Source: Pseudomonas citronellolis (GTDB taxonomy: Bacteria > Pseudomonadota > Gammaproteobacteria > Pseudomonadales > Pseudomonadaceae). Taken from it: a DNA stretch of 41,664 nt. Below the pieces are notes generated by a model. That model saw only the letters and a list, made by a program, of their open reading frames with translations. It was not told the origin of the DNA and searched no databases. A program made the translations under genes and the position numbers. Shown here piece after piece: positions 34,481 through 41,664 of this stretch. The stretch is from contig NZ_FOLS01000019.1 of assembly GCF_900112375.1 (NCBI RefSeq), positions 1 through 41,664 of the forward strand, read 5' to 3'. Position 1 is the stretch's first letter; each line of letters begins with the position of its first letter.

Positions 34481-35334
34481 ACGAGGAAGTCGTGCTCTAC
34501 GAGGTGCAGGGCCCGCTGGCCCTGGTCACCATGAACCGTCCCGAGTACCACAACGCACAGAACTCGCGGATGACCTATGCACTGGACGCAGCCTTCCGCC
34601 GCGCCTGCGACGACGACGCGGTCAAGGTCATCGTCCTGCGCGGGGCCGGCAAGCACTTTTCCGCCGGCCACGACATCGGCACCCCGGGGCGCGACGTCGA
34701 CCAGAGCTTCGAGCGCGCCAGCCTGTGGTACGACCACGTCAACAAGCCCGGCGGCGAGTTCCTCTACGCCCGCGAGCAGGAGGTGTACCTGGGCATGTGC
34801 CGGCGCTGGCGCGAGATGCCCAAGCCGACCGTGGCCATGGTGCAGGGCGCCTGCATCGCCGGCGGGCTGATGCTGGCCTGGGTGTGCGACCTGATCGTCG
34901 CCAGCGACGATGCCTACTTCCGCGACCCGGTGGTGCGCATGGGCATCCCCGGCGTGGAGTACTTCGCCCACGTGCATGAACTGAACCCGCGCATCGCCAA
35001 GGAATTCCTCTTCCTCGGCGAGCGCATGCCGGCCGAGCGCGCCTGGCAGCTGGGCATGGTCAACAAGGTGGTGCCGCGCGACGTGCTGCCGGACGTGACC
35101 CTCGACATGGCCCGGCGCATCGCCGAAATGCCGCGCCTGGGCCTGCAGCTGGCCAAGCAGGCGGTGAACAACGCCGAGGACCTGATGGGCAAGCGCGCCA
35201 CCATGGACATGGTGTTCGGCCTGCACCACTTCGCCCACGCCCACAACGAACTGGTCTCCGGCGACCGCCTGGGCGGCTACGACGCCCGCGCCATGGCCAG
35301 CTCCCAGCGCGAGCCGGCGGAGGGCGGCCGATGA
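34477..35334 (+). CDS. Enoyl-CoA hydratase/isomerase family enzyme
   Basis: A 285-residue crotonase. It has ALVTMNRPEYHNAQNSRMTY, the oxyanion segment GAGKHFSAGHDIGTPGRDVD and GACIAGGLMLAWVCDLIVAS. The usual first catalytic Glu position after ACIAGG is not clearly Glu (DPVVRMGIPGVEYF follows). It is coupled to ipdB (ATGA) and to ipdC (ATGA). Steroid Ipd clusters carry a hydratase besides EchA20, and this may fill that role (ScdN-like). GCAGGAGC precedes the ATG at 34477. Which double bond it hydrates is not determined. Confidence 0.85.
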   Translation: MNEEVVLYEVQGPLALVTMNRPEYHNAQNSRMTYALDAAFRRACDDDAVKVIVLRGAGKHFSAGHDIGTPGRDVDQSFERASLWYDHVNKPGGEFLYAREQEVYLGMCRRWREMPKPTVAMVQGACIAGGLMLAWVCDLIVASDDAYFRDPVVRMGIPGVEYFAHVHELNPRIAKEFLFLGERMPAERAWQLGMVNKVVPRDVLPDVTLDMARRIAEMPRLGLQLAKQAVNNAEDLMGKRATMDMVFGLHHFAHAHNELVSGDRLGGYDARAMASSQREPAEGGR

Positions 35335-36431
35335 GCGCGGACCTGAGCACCCGCGTCAGCCGCCTGCTCGGCTGCCGCTACCCGATCATCCAGACCGCCA
35401 TGGGCTGGGTGGCCGACCCGCGCCTGGTGGCGGCCACCGGCAACGCCGGCGGCTTCGGCTTCCTCGCCGGGGCGACCATCGAGCCGCAGCGCATGGAGGC
35501 GGCGATTCTCGAAACCAAGGCGCTGAGTGCCCAGCCGTTCGGCGTCAACTTCCACATGTACCAACCCAACGCCGGCGAGATCGTCGAGCTGGTGCTGCGC
35601 CACGGCGTGCGTGCGGTCAGCTACAGCCGCTCGCCGGGGCCGAAGCTGATCGCCCGGCTGAAGGAGGCCGGGGTGGTCTGCATGCCCACCGTGGGCGCCC
35701 TCAAGCACGCGCAGAAGGCCGTGGAGCTGGGCGCCGACATCGTCACCGTGCAGGGCGGGGAGGGCGGCGGGCACACCGGCTCGGTGCCGACCTCGCTGCT
35801 GCTGGCCCAGGTGCGCGAGGCCGTGCAGGTGCCGGTGGTGGCCGCCGGCGGCTTCCACGACGGCGCCGGCCTGGTGGCTGCGCTGGCCCTGGGCGCCGAG
35901 GGCGTGGCCATGGGCACGCGCTTTTTGATGAGCCGCGAGAGCCCGGTGCCCGAGGCCACCCTGGCGCGCTACCTGGGCGTGAAGGACCCGGCGGCGGTGA
36001 TCGTCAGCCGCGCCCTCGACGGCCTGCCGCAGCGGATGATCCGCAACGAACTGCTCGACGCCCTGGAGGCCGCCGGCCCGCTGCGCCGCCTGCGCCTGGC
36101 GCTGCACTGCGCGCTGGCCTACCGGCGCCTGTCCGGCATCGGCTGGGGGCAGATGCTCCAGGCCCTGCGCGAGCGCGGCGAACTGAGCCTGAGCCAGGCG
36201 CTGCTGGCGGCCAACGCGCCCATGGTGATCCAGAAGGCCATGGTCGACGGCCAGCCGCAGGACGGCGTGCTGCCGGCCGGGCAGGTCGCCGCGTTGCTCG
36301 CCGGCCGCCCGCCGTGCGCCGAGATCATCCAGACCATCGTCGCCCAGGCCGGGGCGCGGCTCGCCGAGCTGGCCCGCCGGGTGGACCCGCAACTGTCCCA
36401 GGAGAACCGCCATGCCACCGTTTCGCGTTGA
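35331..36431 (+). CDS. ipdC: IpdC, nitronate monooxygenase-like flavin reductase
   Basis: A 366-residue TIM-barrel flavoprotein of the nitronate monooxygenase/2-nitropropane dioxygenase family. It begins RVSRLLGCRYPIIQTAMGWV and contains TVQGGEGGGHTGSVPTSLLL with the FMN site, and VPVVAAGGFHDGAGLVAALA then GAEGVAMGTRFLMSRESPVP. In HIP degradation IpdC acts on the bicyclic CoA ester as an NADH/flavin redox enzyme instead of on nitronates. It overlaps the preceding hydratase stop (ATGA), and its own 3' end overlaps the start of echA20 by 20 bp. Confidence 0.85.
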   Translation: MSADLSTRVSRLLGCRYPIIQTAMGWVADPRLVAATGNAGGFGFLAGATIEPQRMEAAILETKALSAQPFGVNFHMYQPNAGEIVELVLRHGVRAVSYSRSPGPKLIARLKEAGVVCMPTVGALKHAQKAVELGADIVTVQGGEGGGHTGSVPTSLLLAQVREAVQVPVVAAGGFHDGAGLVAALALGAEGVAMGTRFLMSRESPVPEATLARYLGVKDPAAVIVSRALDGLPQRMIRNELLDALEAAGPLRRLRLALHCALAYRRLSGIGWGQMLQALRERGELSLSQALLAANAPMVIQKAMVDGQPQDGVLPAGQVAALLAGRPPCAEIIQTIVAQAGARLAELARRVDPQLSQENRHATVSR

Positions 36432-37164
36432 CATCCACGAGCACATCGCCGAGCTGGTGTTCGACCGCCCGCCGGTGAACGCCTTCGACTGCGCCGGCTG
36501 GGCGGCCATCGCCGAGGCGCTGGAACGCCTGGGCCGCGACGACGCGGTGCGGGTCATCGTCATCCGCGCCGAGGGCCGCGGCTTCTGCGCCGGCGTCGAC
36601 ATCAAGGAACTGGCCGCCGACGGCAACCTGATCGTGGCGGTGAACAAGGGCAACTACGACAGCTTCAAGGCCGTGCACCGCAATCCCAAGCCGGTGATCG
36701 CCGCCGTGCACGGCTTCGTCCTCGGCGGCGGCATCGGCCTGTGCGGCGCGGCGGACATCGTCATCGCCAGCGAATGCGCCAGCTTCGGCGTGCCCGAGGT
36801 GGACCGCGGCGCCATGGGCGGCGGCGCCCACCTGCAGCGCCTGTTCCCGGTGCAGAAGGTGCGCCACATGTACTTCACCGGCGAGCCCATCGACGCCTAC
36901 GAGGCCTACCGCCTGGGCGCGGTGGAGCGCGTGGTGCCGCGCGAGAAGCTGCGCGAGGCGGCGTTGGAGGTGGCGCGCAGGATCGCCGCCAAGAGCCCGC
37001 GGATGATCGCCCTGGCCAAGGAAGCGCTGACCGGCATCGAGGACGGCAACCTCGAAGACAAGTACCGCTGGGAGCAGGGCTTCACCCTCGAGGCCTACCG
37101 CTCGCTGGATTCCCAGGAAGCGCGCGACTCCTTCGTGGAAAAGCGCGAAGCGCAATTCAACTGA
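36412..37164 (+). CDS. echA20: EchA20-like crotonase (ring-D hydrolase)
   Basis: A 250-residue crotonase. It has ELVFDRPPVNAFDCAGWAAI, the oxyanion loop EGRGFCAGVDIKELAAD, GFVLGGGIGLCGAADIVIAS and FGVPEVDRGAMGGGAHLQRL. EchA20 in Mycobacterium opens ring D of the HIP-CoA intermediates by hydrolysis. The VDRGAMGGGAHLQ pattern is close to that family as I know it. The ATG at 36412 lies inside the end of ipdC with GGAG upstream, a sign of tight coupling. The alternative is a plain enoyl-CoA hydratase. Confidence 0.85.
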   Translation: MPPFRVDIHEHIAELVFDRPPVNAFDCAGWAAIAEALERLGRDDAVRVIVIRAEGRGFCAGVDIKELAADGNLIVAVNKGNYDSFKAVHRNPKPVIAAVHGFVLGGGIGLCGAADIVIASECASFGVPEVDRGAMGGGAHLQRLFPVQKVRHMYFTGEPIDAYEAYRLGAVERVVPREKLREAALEVARRIAAKSPRMIALAKEALTGIEDGNLEDKYRWEQGFTLEAYRSLDSQEARDSFVEKREAQFN

Positions 37165-37180
37165 CCGCAGGCGACAGCCC

Positions 37181-38347
37181 ATGGACCTGAACTACAACAA
37201 CGAACAACAGGCCTTCCGCGAAGAGGTCCGCAGCTGGCTCGCGGCCAACGTGCCGAAGCGCCCCTTGCCCTCCTACGACACCGAGGAAGGCTTCCGCCTG
37301 CACCGCGAATGGGAGGCACGCCTGCACGACGGCCACTGGGGCATGGTCACCTGGCCGGAAGCCTACGGCGGGCGCGGCTGCGACCTGATCCAGTGGCTGA
37401 TCTTCGAGGAAGAGTACTACCGCGCCGGCGCCCCCGGGCGGGTCAACCAGAACGGCATCTTCCTGCTCGGCCCGACGCTGATGGAGTTCGGCAGCGAGGC
37501 GCAGAAGGCCCGCTTCCTGCCGCGCATGGCGCGCGGCGAGGACGTCTGGGCCCAGGGCTGGTCGGAACCGGGCGCCGGCTCCGACATGGCGGCCATCCGC
37601 TCGCGCGCCGAGCGCGACGGCGAGCACTTCGTCATCAACGGCCAGAAGACCTGGTCCACCCGCGCGGTCTGGGCCGACTGGCTGTTCGGCCTGTTCCGCA
37701 CCGACCCGGCCTCCAGCCGCCACCATGGCCTGACCTTCATCCTGGTGCCGCTGGACAGCCCCGGCATCACCATCCGCCCCATTGCCCAACTCGACGGCCT
37801 GCCGGGGTTCGCCGAAATCTTCTTCGACGACGTGCGGGTGCCGGTGGAGAACGTGCTGGGCGGCGAAGGCCAGGGCTGGCACGTGGCGATGTCCACCGCC
37901 GGCTTCGAGCGCGGGCTGATGCTGCGCTCGCCGGCGCGCTTCCAGGAAACCGCGCGGCGCCTGCTGCAGCTGTACCTGGACAACCGCGAGGCGGCCGACC
38001 GCGACCCGGCCATCGGCGAGGCGGTGATGCGCGCCTGGCTCGATGCCGAGGCCTACACCCTGAGCACCTACATGACCGCCTCGCGCCTGCAGCAGGGCGG
38101 GCGCATCGGCGCGGAGTCCTCGACCAACAAGATCTTCTGGTCGGAACTGGACCAGCGCATGCACGACACCGCCCTGAGCATCCTCGGCGCCCGCGCCGAA
38201 CTGCTGCCCGGCGCGCCCGCCGCGGGCGAGGTGGGGCGCTGGCTGGACGGCTTCCTGTTCTCCCTGGCCGGGCCGATCTACGCCGGCACCAACGAAATCC
38301 AGCGCAACATCATCGCCGAGCGCATGCTCGGCATGCCGCGCGCCTGA
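37181..38347 (+). CDS. Acyl-CoA dehydrogenase (FadE30/IpdE1-like)
   Basis: A 388-residue acyl-CoA dehydrogenase. It begins MDLNYNNEQQAFREEVRSWL. The FAD and substrate segments WAQGWSEPGAGSDMAAIRSR and GEHFVINGQKTWSTRAVWAD are present, and it ends PIYAGTNEIQRNIIAERMLG. It has a full-length fold. Steroid clusters carry such genes in side-by-side pairs that form heterotetramers (IpdE1-IpdE2), and the next gene is the shorter partner. It would introduce a 2,3 double bond in a HIP-derived CoA ester. Assignment to FadE30 or to IpdE1 cannot be made by eye. Confidence 0.85.
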   Translation: MDLNYNNEQQAFREEVRSWLAANVPKRPLPSYDTEEGFRLHREWEARLHDGHWGMVTWPEAYGGRGCDLIQWLIFEEEYYRAGAPGRVNQNGIFLLGPTLMEFGSEAQKARFLPRMARGEDVWAQGWSEPGAGSDMAAIRSRAERDGEHFVINGQKTWSTRAVWADWLFGLFRTDPASSRHHGLTFILVPLDSPGITIRPIAQLDGLPGFAEIFFDDVRVPVENVLGGEGQGWHVAMSTAGFERGLMLRSPARFQETARRLLQLYLDNREAADRDPAIGEAVMRAWLDAEAYTLSTYMTASRLQQGGRIGAESSTNKIFWSELDQRMHDTALSILGARAELLPGAPAAGEVGRWLDGFLFSLAGPIYAGTNEIQRNIIAERMLGMPRA

Positions 38348-38358
38348 GGAGCATGGCC

Positions 38359-39420
38359 ATGGACTTCACCTTCAACGACGACCAGCTGCGCTTCCACGAC
38401 AGCGTGCGCGCCTTCCTCACCAACCAGGTGCCCCCCGAGCGCCAGCGCGAGCTGTGGGCCGGCGACAGCGGGCGCAGCGACGAACTCTGGGCGCAACTGG
38501 CCGAGCTGGGCCTGACCGCCCTCAACCTGCCCGAGGCCTACGGCGGCCTGGGCCTGGACGAAACCGACTGGGTCCTGCCGGCCCAGGAATGCGGCTACGC
38601 GGCGCTGGCCGAGCCGCTGCTGGACACCGTGCTGGTCGGCGCGCCGCTGCTGGCCGCCCTGGGCGACGAGCACGAGGCGCTCAAGGCCGACTGGCTGGGG
38701 CGCATCGCCGAAGGCCGCGCGCGCCTGGCGGTGGGGCACCCGGACAACCTGCTGGTGGCCGATGCCCACGTCGCCGACCTGCTGATCCTCGGCAGCCATG
38801 ATGAAGTGCACGCCGTGCCGCGCGAGGCCGTGCAGTTCACCGGCAACGCGGTGCTGGACCCGGCGCGGCGCCTGTTCGCCGTGGCCTGGACGCCGTCCGC
38901 CACCACCTGCGTCGCCCGCGGCGAGCAGGCCCGCGCCCTGTGGGGCGCCGCCTTCGAGCGCGGCGCCCTGGCCTGCGCCGCGCAGCAGCTGGGCCTGGCG
39001 CGGCGCATGGTCGACCTGGCGGTGGACTACAGCTTCGAGCGCAAGCAGTTCGGCAAGCCGATCGGCAGCTTCCAGGCGGTCAAACACCTGATGGCCAACG
39101 TCGCGGTGCTCATCGAGTTCGCCAAGGGCCCGCTGTACCGCGCCGCGCAGTCCCTCGCCGAGGGCCACCGGCTGGCCGCGCTGCAAGTGTCCCAGGCGCG
39201 CCTGGCCTGTGCCGAGGCCTCGCAGCTGGCGGCGAAGAACGCCATCCAGGTACACGGCGCCATGGGTTACACCTGGGAGGTCGACCTGCAGCTGTACATG
39301 AAGCGCGCCTGGGCCCTGGACAAGGTCTGGGGCGACCGCAGCCTGCACAAGGCGCGGCTGTGCCAGGCGCTGTTCGCCGGCGCTGTCCAGGCCGGCGCCG
39401 GCCACACCTTCGGCCGCTGA
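38359..39420 (+). CDS. Acyl-CoA dehydrogenase partner subunit (IpdE2-like)
   Basis: A 353-residue acyl-CoA dehydrogenase with a shortened middle domain. It begins MDFTFNDDQLRFHDSVRAFL. It retains SFERKQFGKPIGSFQAVKHL (FAD contact) and IQVHGAMGYTWEVDLQLYMK near the end, but the segment between residues 120 and 200 lacks the usual TEP/GSD beta-domain signature. That form is typical of the beta member of alpha2-beta2 steroid acyl-CoA dehydrogenases. The ATG at 38359 rather than 38353 is used because GAGGAG is properly spaced for it. It should pair with the gene just upstream. Confidence 0.85.
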   Translation: MDFTFNDDQLRFHDSVRAFLTNQVPPERQRELWAGDSGRSDELWAQLAELGLTALNLPEAYGGLGLDETDWVLPAQECGYAALAEPLLDTVLVGAPLLAALGDEHEALKADWLGRIAEGRARLAVGHPDNLLVADAHVADLLILGSHDEVHAVPREAVQFTGNAVLDPARRLFAVAWTPSATTCVARGEQARALWGAAFERGALACAAQQLGLARRMVDLAVDYSFERKQFGKPIGSFQAVKHLMANVAVLIEFAKGPLYRAAQSLAEGHRLAALQVSQARLACAEASQLAAKNAIQVHGAMGYTWEVDLQLYMKRAWALDKVWGDRSLHKARLCQALFAGAVQAGAGHTFGR

Positions 39421-39430
39421 GGAGAGCGAA

Positions 39431-40579
39431 ATGGCAGAAGCCTACATAGTCGACGCCCTGCGCACGCCCACCGGCAAGCGCAAGGGCGGCCTGGCGCACA
39501 TCCATGCCGCCGACCTGGGCGCCCACGTGCTGCGCGAGCTGGTGCAGCGCAACGGCATCCCCGACGCGGACTACGACGACGTCATCTTCGGCTGCGTCGA
39601 CACCATCGGCCCGCTGGCCGGCGACATCGCCCGCACCTGCTGGCTGGCCGCCGGCCTCGACCAGGGCGTGCCCGGCACCACGGTGGACCGCCAGTGCGGC
39701 TCCTCGCAGCAGGCCGTGCACTTCGCCGCCCAGGCGGTGATGAGCGGCACCCAGGACGTGGTGGTGGCCGGCGGCGTGCAGACCATGACGCAGATTCCGA
39801 TTTCCTCGGCCATGACCGCCGCCGAGCCGCTGGGCTTCGGCGACCCCTTCAGCGGCTCCGAGGGCTGGGTGAAGCGCTACGGCGCCACGCCGCCGAGCCA
39901 GTTCCGCTCGGCGCAGATGATCGCCGAGAAATGGGGCCTCGGGCGCGAGGCGCTGGAAGCCTACGCGCTGGAGTCGCACCAGCGCGCGCTACGCGCCATC
40001 GAGGCAGGCCGATTCGCCCGCGAGATAGTCCCGCTGGCCGGTGTGCAGCATGACGAGACGCCGCGCCACACCAGCCTGGCGAAGATGACCGAGCTGGAAA
40101 GCCTGTTCGGCTGCGACCGCGTCACCGCCGGCGTGTCGAGCCAGACCTGCGACGCCGCCAGCGCGCTGCTGATCGTCTCCGAACGCGCCCTTAGGCGCTA
40201 CGGCCTGACGCCACGCGCGCGCATCCACCATCTCAGCGTGCGCGCGGATGACCCCGTGTGGATGCTCACCGCGCCCATCCCGGCCACCGAATACGCGCTG
40301 AAGAAGGCCGGCATGCGCCTGGACGACATCGACCGGGTGGAGATCAACGAGGCCTTCGCCTCGGTGGTCCTGGCCTGGCTGCGCGAGACCGGCTACCCCC
40401 ACGAGCGCACCAACGTCAACGGCGGCGCCATCGCCCTCGGCCACCCTCTGGGCGCCACCGGCGCCAGGCTGATGACCACGCTGCTCCACGAACTGGAACG
40501 CAGCGGCGGCCGCTACGGCCTGCAGACCATGTGCGAAGGCGGCGGCCAGGCCAACGTGACCATTATCGAACGGCTGTAG
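39431..40579 (+). CDS. fadA6: Acetyl-CoA acyltransferase FadA6-like thiolase
   Basis: A 382-residue thiolase. The nucleophilic Cys89 is in [20 protein letters not shown]. His338 is in [17 protein letters not shown] and Cys368 in [14 protein letters not shown]. It has the normal three-motif layout and length. In the Ipd pathway FadA6 carries out the thiolytic cleavage of the beta-keto CoA ester. GGAGAGC lies 4 bp before the ATG. A 113-bp gap with a palindromic repeat separates it from ipdF, the only wide gap in this operon. A generic thiolase is the alternative. Confidence 0.9.
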   Translation: MAEAYIVDALRTPTGKRKGGLAHIHAADLGAHVLRELVQRNGIPDADYDDVIFGCVDTIGPLAGDIARTCWLAAGLDQGVPGTTVDRQCGSSQQAVHFAAQAVMSGTQDVVVAGGVQTMTQIPISSAMTAAEPLGFGDPFSGSEGWVKRYGATPPSQFRSAQMIAEKWGLGREALEAYALESHQRALRAIEAGRFAREIVPLAGVQHDETPRHTSLAKMTELESLFGCDRVTAGVSSQTCDAASALLIVSERALRRYGLTPRARIHHLSVRADDPVWMLTAPIPATEYALKKAGMRLDDIDRVEINEAFASVVLAWLRETGYPHERTNVNGGAIALGHPLGATGARLMTTLLHELERSGGRYGLQTMCEGGGQANVTIIERL

Positions 40580-40587
40580 CGGTTCAC

Positions 40588-40659
40588 TGGGTTCCCGCGT
40601 TCGCGGGAATGACGCCCGGATATTGGTTCCCCCGTCATTCCCGCGAACGCGGGAACCCA
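40588..40659. repeat. Perfect 27-bp inverted repeat between fadA6 and ipdF
   Basis: Each arm carries GTTCCCGCGTTCGCGGGAAT or its complement, and each arm is itself self-complementary. The arms are 40588-40614 and 40633-40659 with an 18-bp loop. A shorter half-copy is at about 7455-7487. It could form a very stable RNA hairpin in the long operon transcript. Confidence 0.9.
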
Positions 40660-40692
40660 GAGACTTACCGCATTGATTCCAGGAGTACACCC

Positions 40693-41568
40693 ATGCCCCT
40701 CTGCAAAGCCCGCACCGTCATCATCACCGGCGCCGGAGGCGGCCTCGGCCGCGCCTACGCCCTGGCCCTGGCCGCCGAAGGCGCCAACGTCGTGGTCAAC
40801 GACATCAACCGCGAAGCCGTCGCCGGCGTGGTGGCGCTGATCCGCGACCAGGGCGGCAACGCCATCGGCGACTGCCACGACATCACCGACTACGCCGAGG
40901 CCGGCGAGATCGTCCAGGCCGCCATCGCCGCCTTCGGCGAGCTGCACGCGGTGGTGAACAACGCCGGCATCTGCCGCGACCGCATGTTCGCCAGCCTCAC
41001 CGAGGCCGACTGGGACGCGGTGATGAACGTGCACCTGAAGGGCCACTTCTGCATCGCCAGCCACGCCGTGCGCCACTGGCGCGAGCAGGTCAAGGCCGGC
41101 GCCAGAGTCCAGGCCCGCCTGATCAACACCAGCTCCGGCGCCGGCCTGCAGGGCAGCATCGGCCAGTCCAACTATTCGGCCGCCAAGGGCGGCATCGCCG
41201 CCCTGACCCTGGTGCAGGCGGCGGAGCTGGCGCGCTACGGCATCACCGCCAACGCCCTGGCCCCGGCGGCGCGCACCGGCATGACCGAGCAGGTGTTCGC
41301 CGAGGTGATGAAAAAGCCCGAAGCGGGCTTCGACCACTTCGCCCCGGAAAACGTCGCGCCGCTGGTGGCCTGGCTGGTCAGCGAAGCCTCGCAGCACGTC
41401 AGCGGCAGGCTGTTCGAAGTGGAAGGCGGCAAGCTCTCCATCGCCGACGGCTGGCGCCGCGGCCCGGAACGTGACAAGGGCGCGCGCTGGCTGCCGGAAG
41501 AAATCGGCGAGGCGGTCGACGCCCTCATCGACCGCGCCACCCCGCCCCAGAAGGTCTACGGCGCCTGA
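40693..41568 (+). CDS. ipdF: IpdF-like SDR (hydroxyacyl dehydrogenase of HIP degradation)
   Basis: A 291-residue SDR. TGAGGGLGRAYALALAAEGA carries the cofactor loop, NNAGICRDR the usual NNAG, and NTSSGAGLQGSIGQSNYSAA followed by KGG the Ser-Tyr-Lys set. The C-terminal extension (ARTGMTEQVFAEVMKKPEAG, then a tail ending TPPQKVYGA) is longer than in FabG. This is the shape of IpdF and of the SDR domain of peroxisomal multifunctional enzyme. IpdF oxidises or reduces the hydroxyl/keto group on the HIP-CoA ring. AGGAG lies 8 bases before the ATG. It ends the operon seen here, and a GTAGGG repeat begins two bases past its TGA. Confidence 0.85.
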   Translation: MPLCKARTVIITGAGGGLGRAYALALAAEGANVVVNDINREAVAGVVALIRDQGGNAIGDCHDITDYAEAGEIVQAAIAAFGELHAVVNNAGICRDRMFASLTEADWDAVMNVHLKGHFCIASHAVRHWREQVKAGARVQARLINTSSGAGLQGSIGQSNYSAAKGGIAALTLVQAAELARYGITANALAPAARTGMTEQVFAEVMKKPEAGFDHFAPENVAPLVAWLVSEASQHVSGRLFEVEGGKLSIADGWRRGPERDKGARWLPEEIGEAVDALIDRATPPQKVYGA

Positions 41569-41569
41569 C

Positions 41570-41664
41570 GTAGGGCGTATAACCGTTCGCGGTTATACGC
41601 CGCCACACCGCCAGCGATCACGAATGCTGCTGTTCAACCCGAAGCACCCCGCAACCAAGGCCAA
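41570..41664. repeat. GTAGGGCGTA-ended repeat unit, copy 4 (cut by window edge)
   Basis: Starts GTAGGGCGTATAACCG at 41570 and continues through CGGTTATACGCCGCCACACC, matching the left part of copies 2 and 3. The window ends in AACCAAGGCCAA, near the GCCACGGCCAAGCGG of those copies. Confidence 0.85.

Overview
The window looks like a high-GC gammaproteobacterial chromosome, most probably Pseudomonas. The reasons are strong GC codon bias, Pseudomonas-type intergenic repeats (GTAGGAGC, CCCTCTCCC, CGTAGGATGGGTTGAGC and GTAGGGCGTA families), a Pseudomonas-like ars cassette and a fused CysNC. Most of it is a steroid (sterol or bile-acid type) catabolic region using the 9,10-seco pathway.

Layout. 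1-333: left-edge fragment of an IS3-family element. 370-4444 (minus): an exported SurE-like protein and a DUF1329/DUF1302 outer-membrane pair. 4687-7315 (plus): a KstD-like 3-ketosteroid dehydrogenase and an SDR. 7635-8378: Mut7-C protein. 8457-10970 (minus): a luciferase-like flavin monooxygenase and hsaA. 11196-15227 (plus): hsaB, a Kst4D/TesI-like dehydrogenase, a 3beta/17beta-HSD and kshB. 15295-16253 (minus): a RES-Xre toxin-antitoxin pair. 16444-18826 (plus): an SDR and a FadD3-like CoA ligase. 19391-22761 (minus): cysNC, cysD and an SRPBCC protein. 22911-26991 (plus): a DUF1214-like protein, a sulfotransferase, an SDR and a DHH phosphoesterase. 27423-28088: M24 peptidase. 28204-30353: arsR-arsB-arsC. 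30435-31604 (minus): a LuxR-type regulator resembling TeiR/TesR. 31864-41568 (plus): one long operon with hsaC, ipdA, ipdB, an enoyl-CoA hydratase, ipdC, echA20, two acyl-CoA dehydrogenases, fadA6 and ipdF.

How it works together. KstD/Kst4D, the HSD and KshB prepare and open ring B. HsaA/HsaB hydroxylate and HsaC cleaves ring A. FadD3 activates the remaining C/D-ring acid (HIP), and IpdC, IpdF, EchA20, IpdAB, the acyl-CoA dehydrogenases and FadA6 degrade it. KshA, HsaD and HsaEFG are not in this window and must lie elsewhere or be replaced.

Main discoveries. (1) A conserved 18-bp partly palindromic element, TAGTCCCATCGGACGATG, occurs upstream of nearly every catabolic transcription unit, including the LuxR gene. 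A -10-like hexamer starts 38-39 bp after its first base, which places the element around -41.5, the geometry of a class II LuxR-type activator. It defines a regulon readable from sequence alone. (2) The same element precedes cysD-cysNC, the SRPBCC gene and the DUF1214-sulfotransferase-SDR-DHH operon. This suggests a steroid-induced sulfation module that makes PAPS, uses it, and perhaps recycles PAP through the DHH phosphoesterase. (3) A repeat family with GTAGGGCGTA ends sits exactly at gene 3' ends and supplies the stop codon of two genes.
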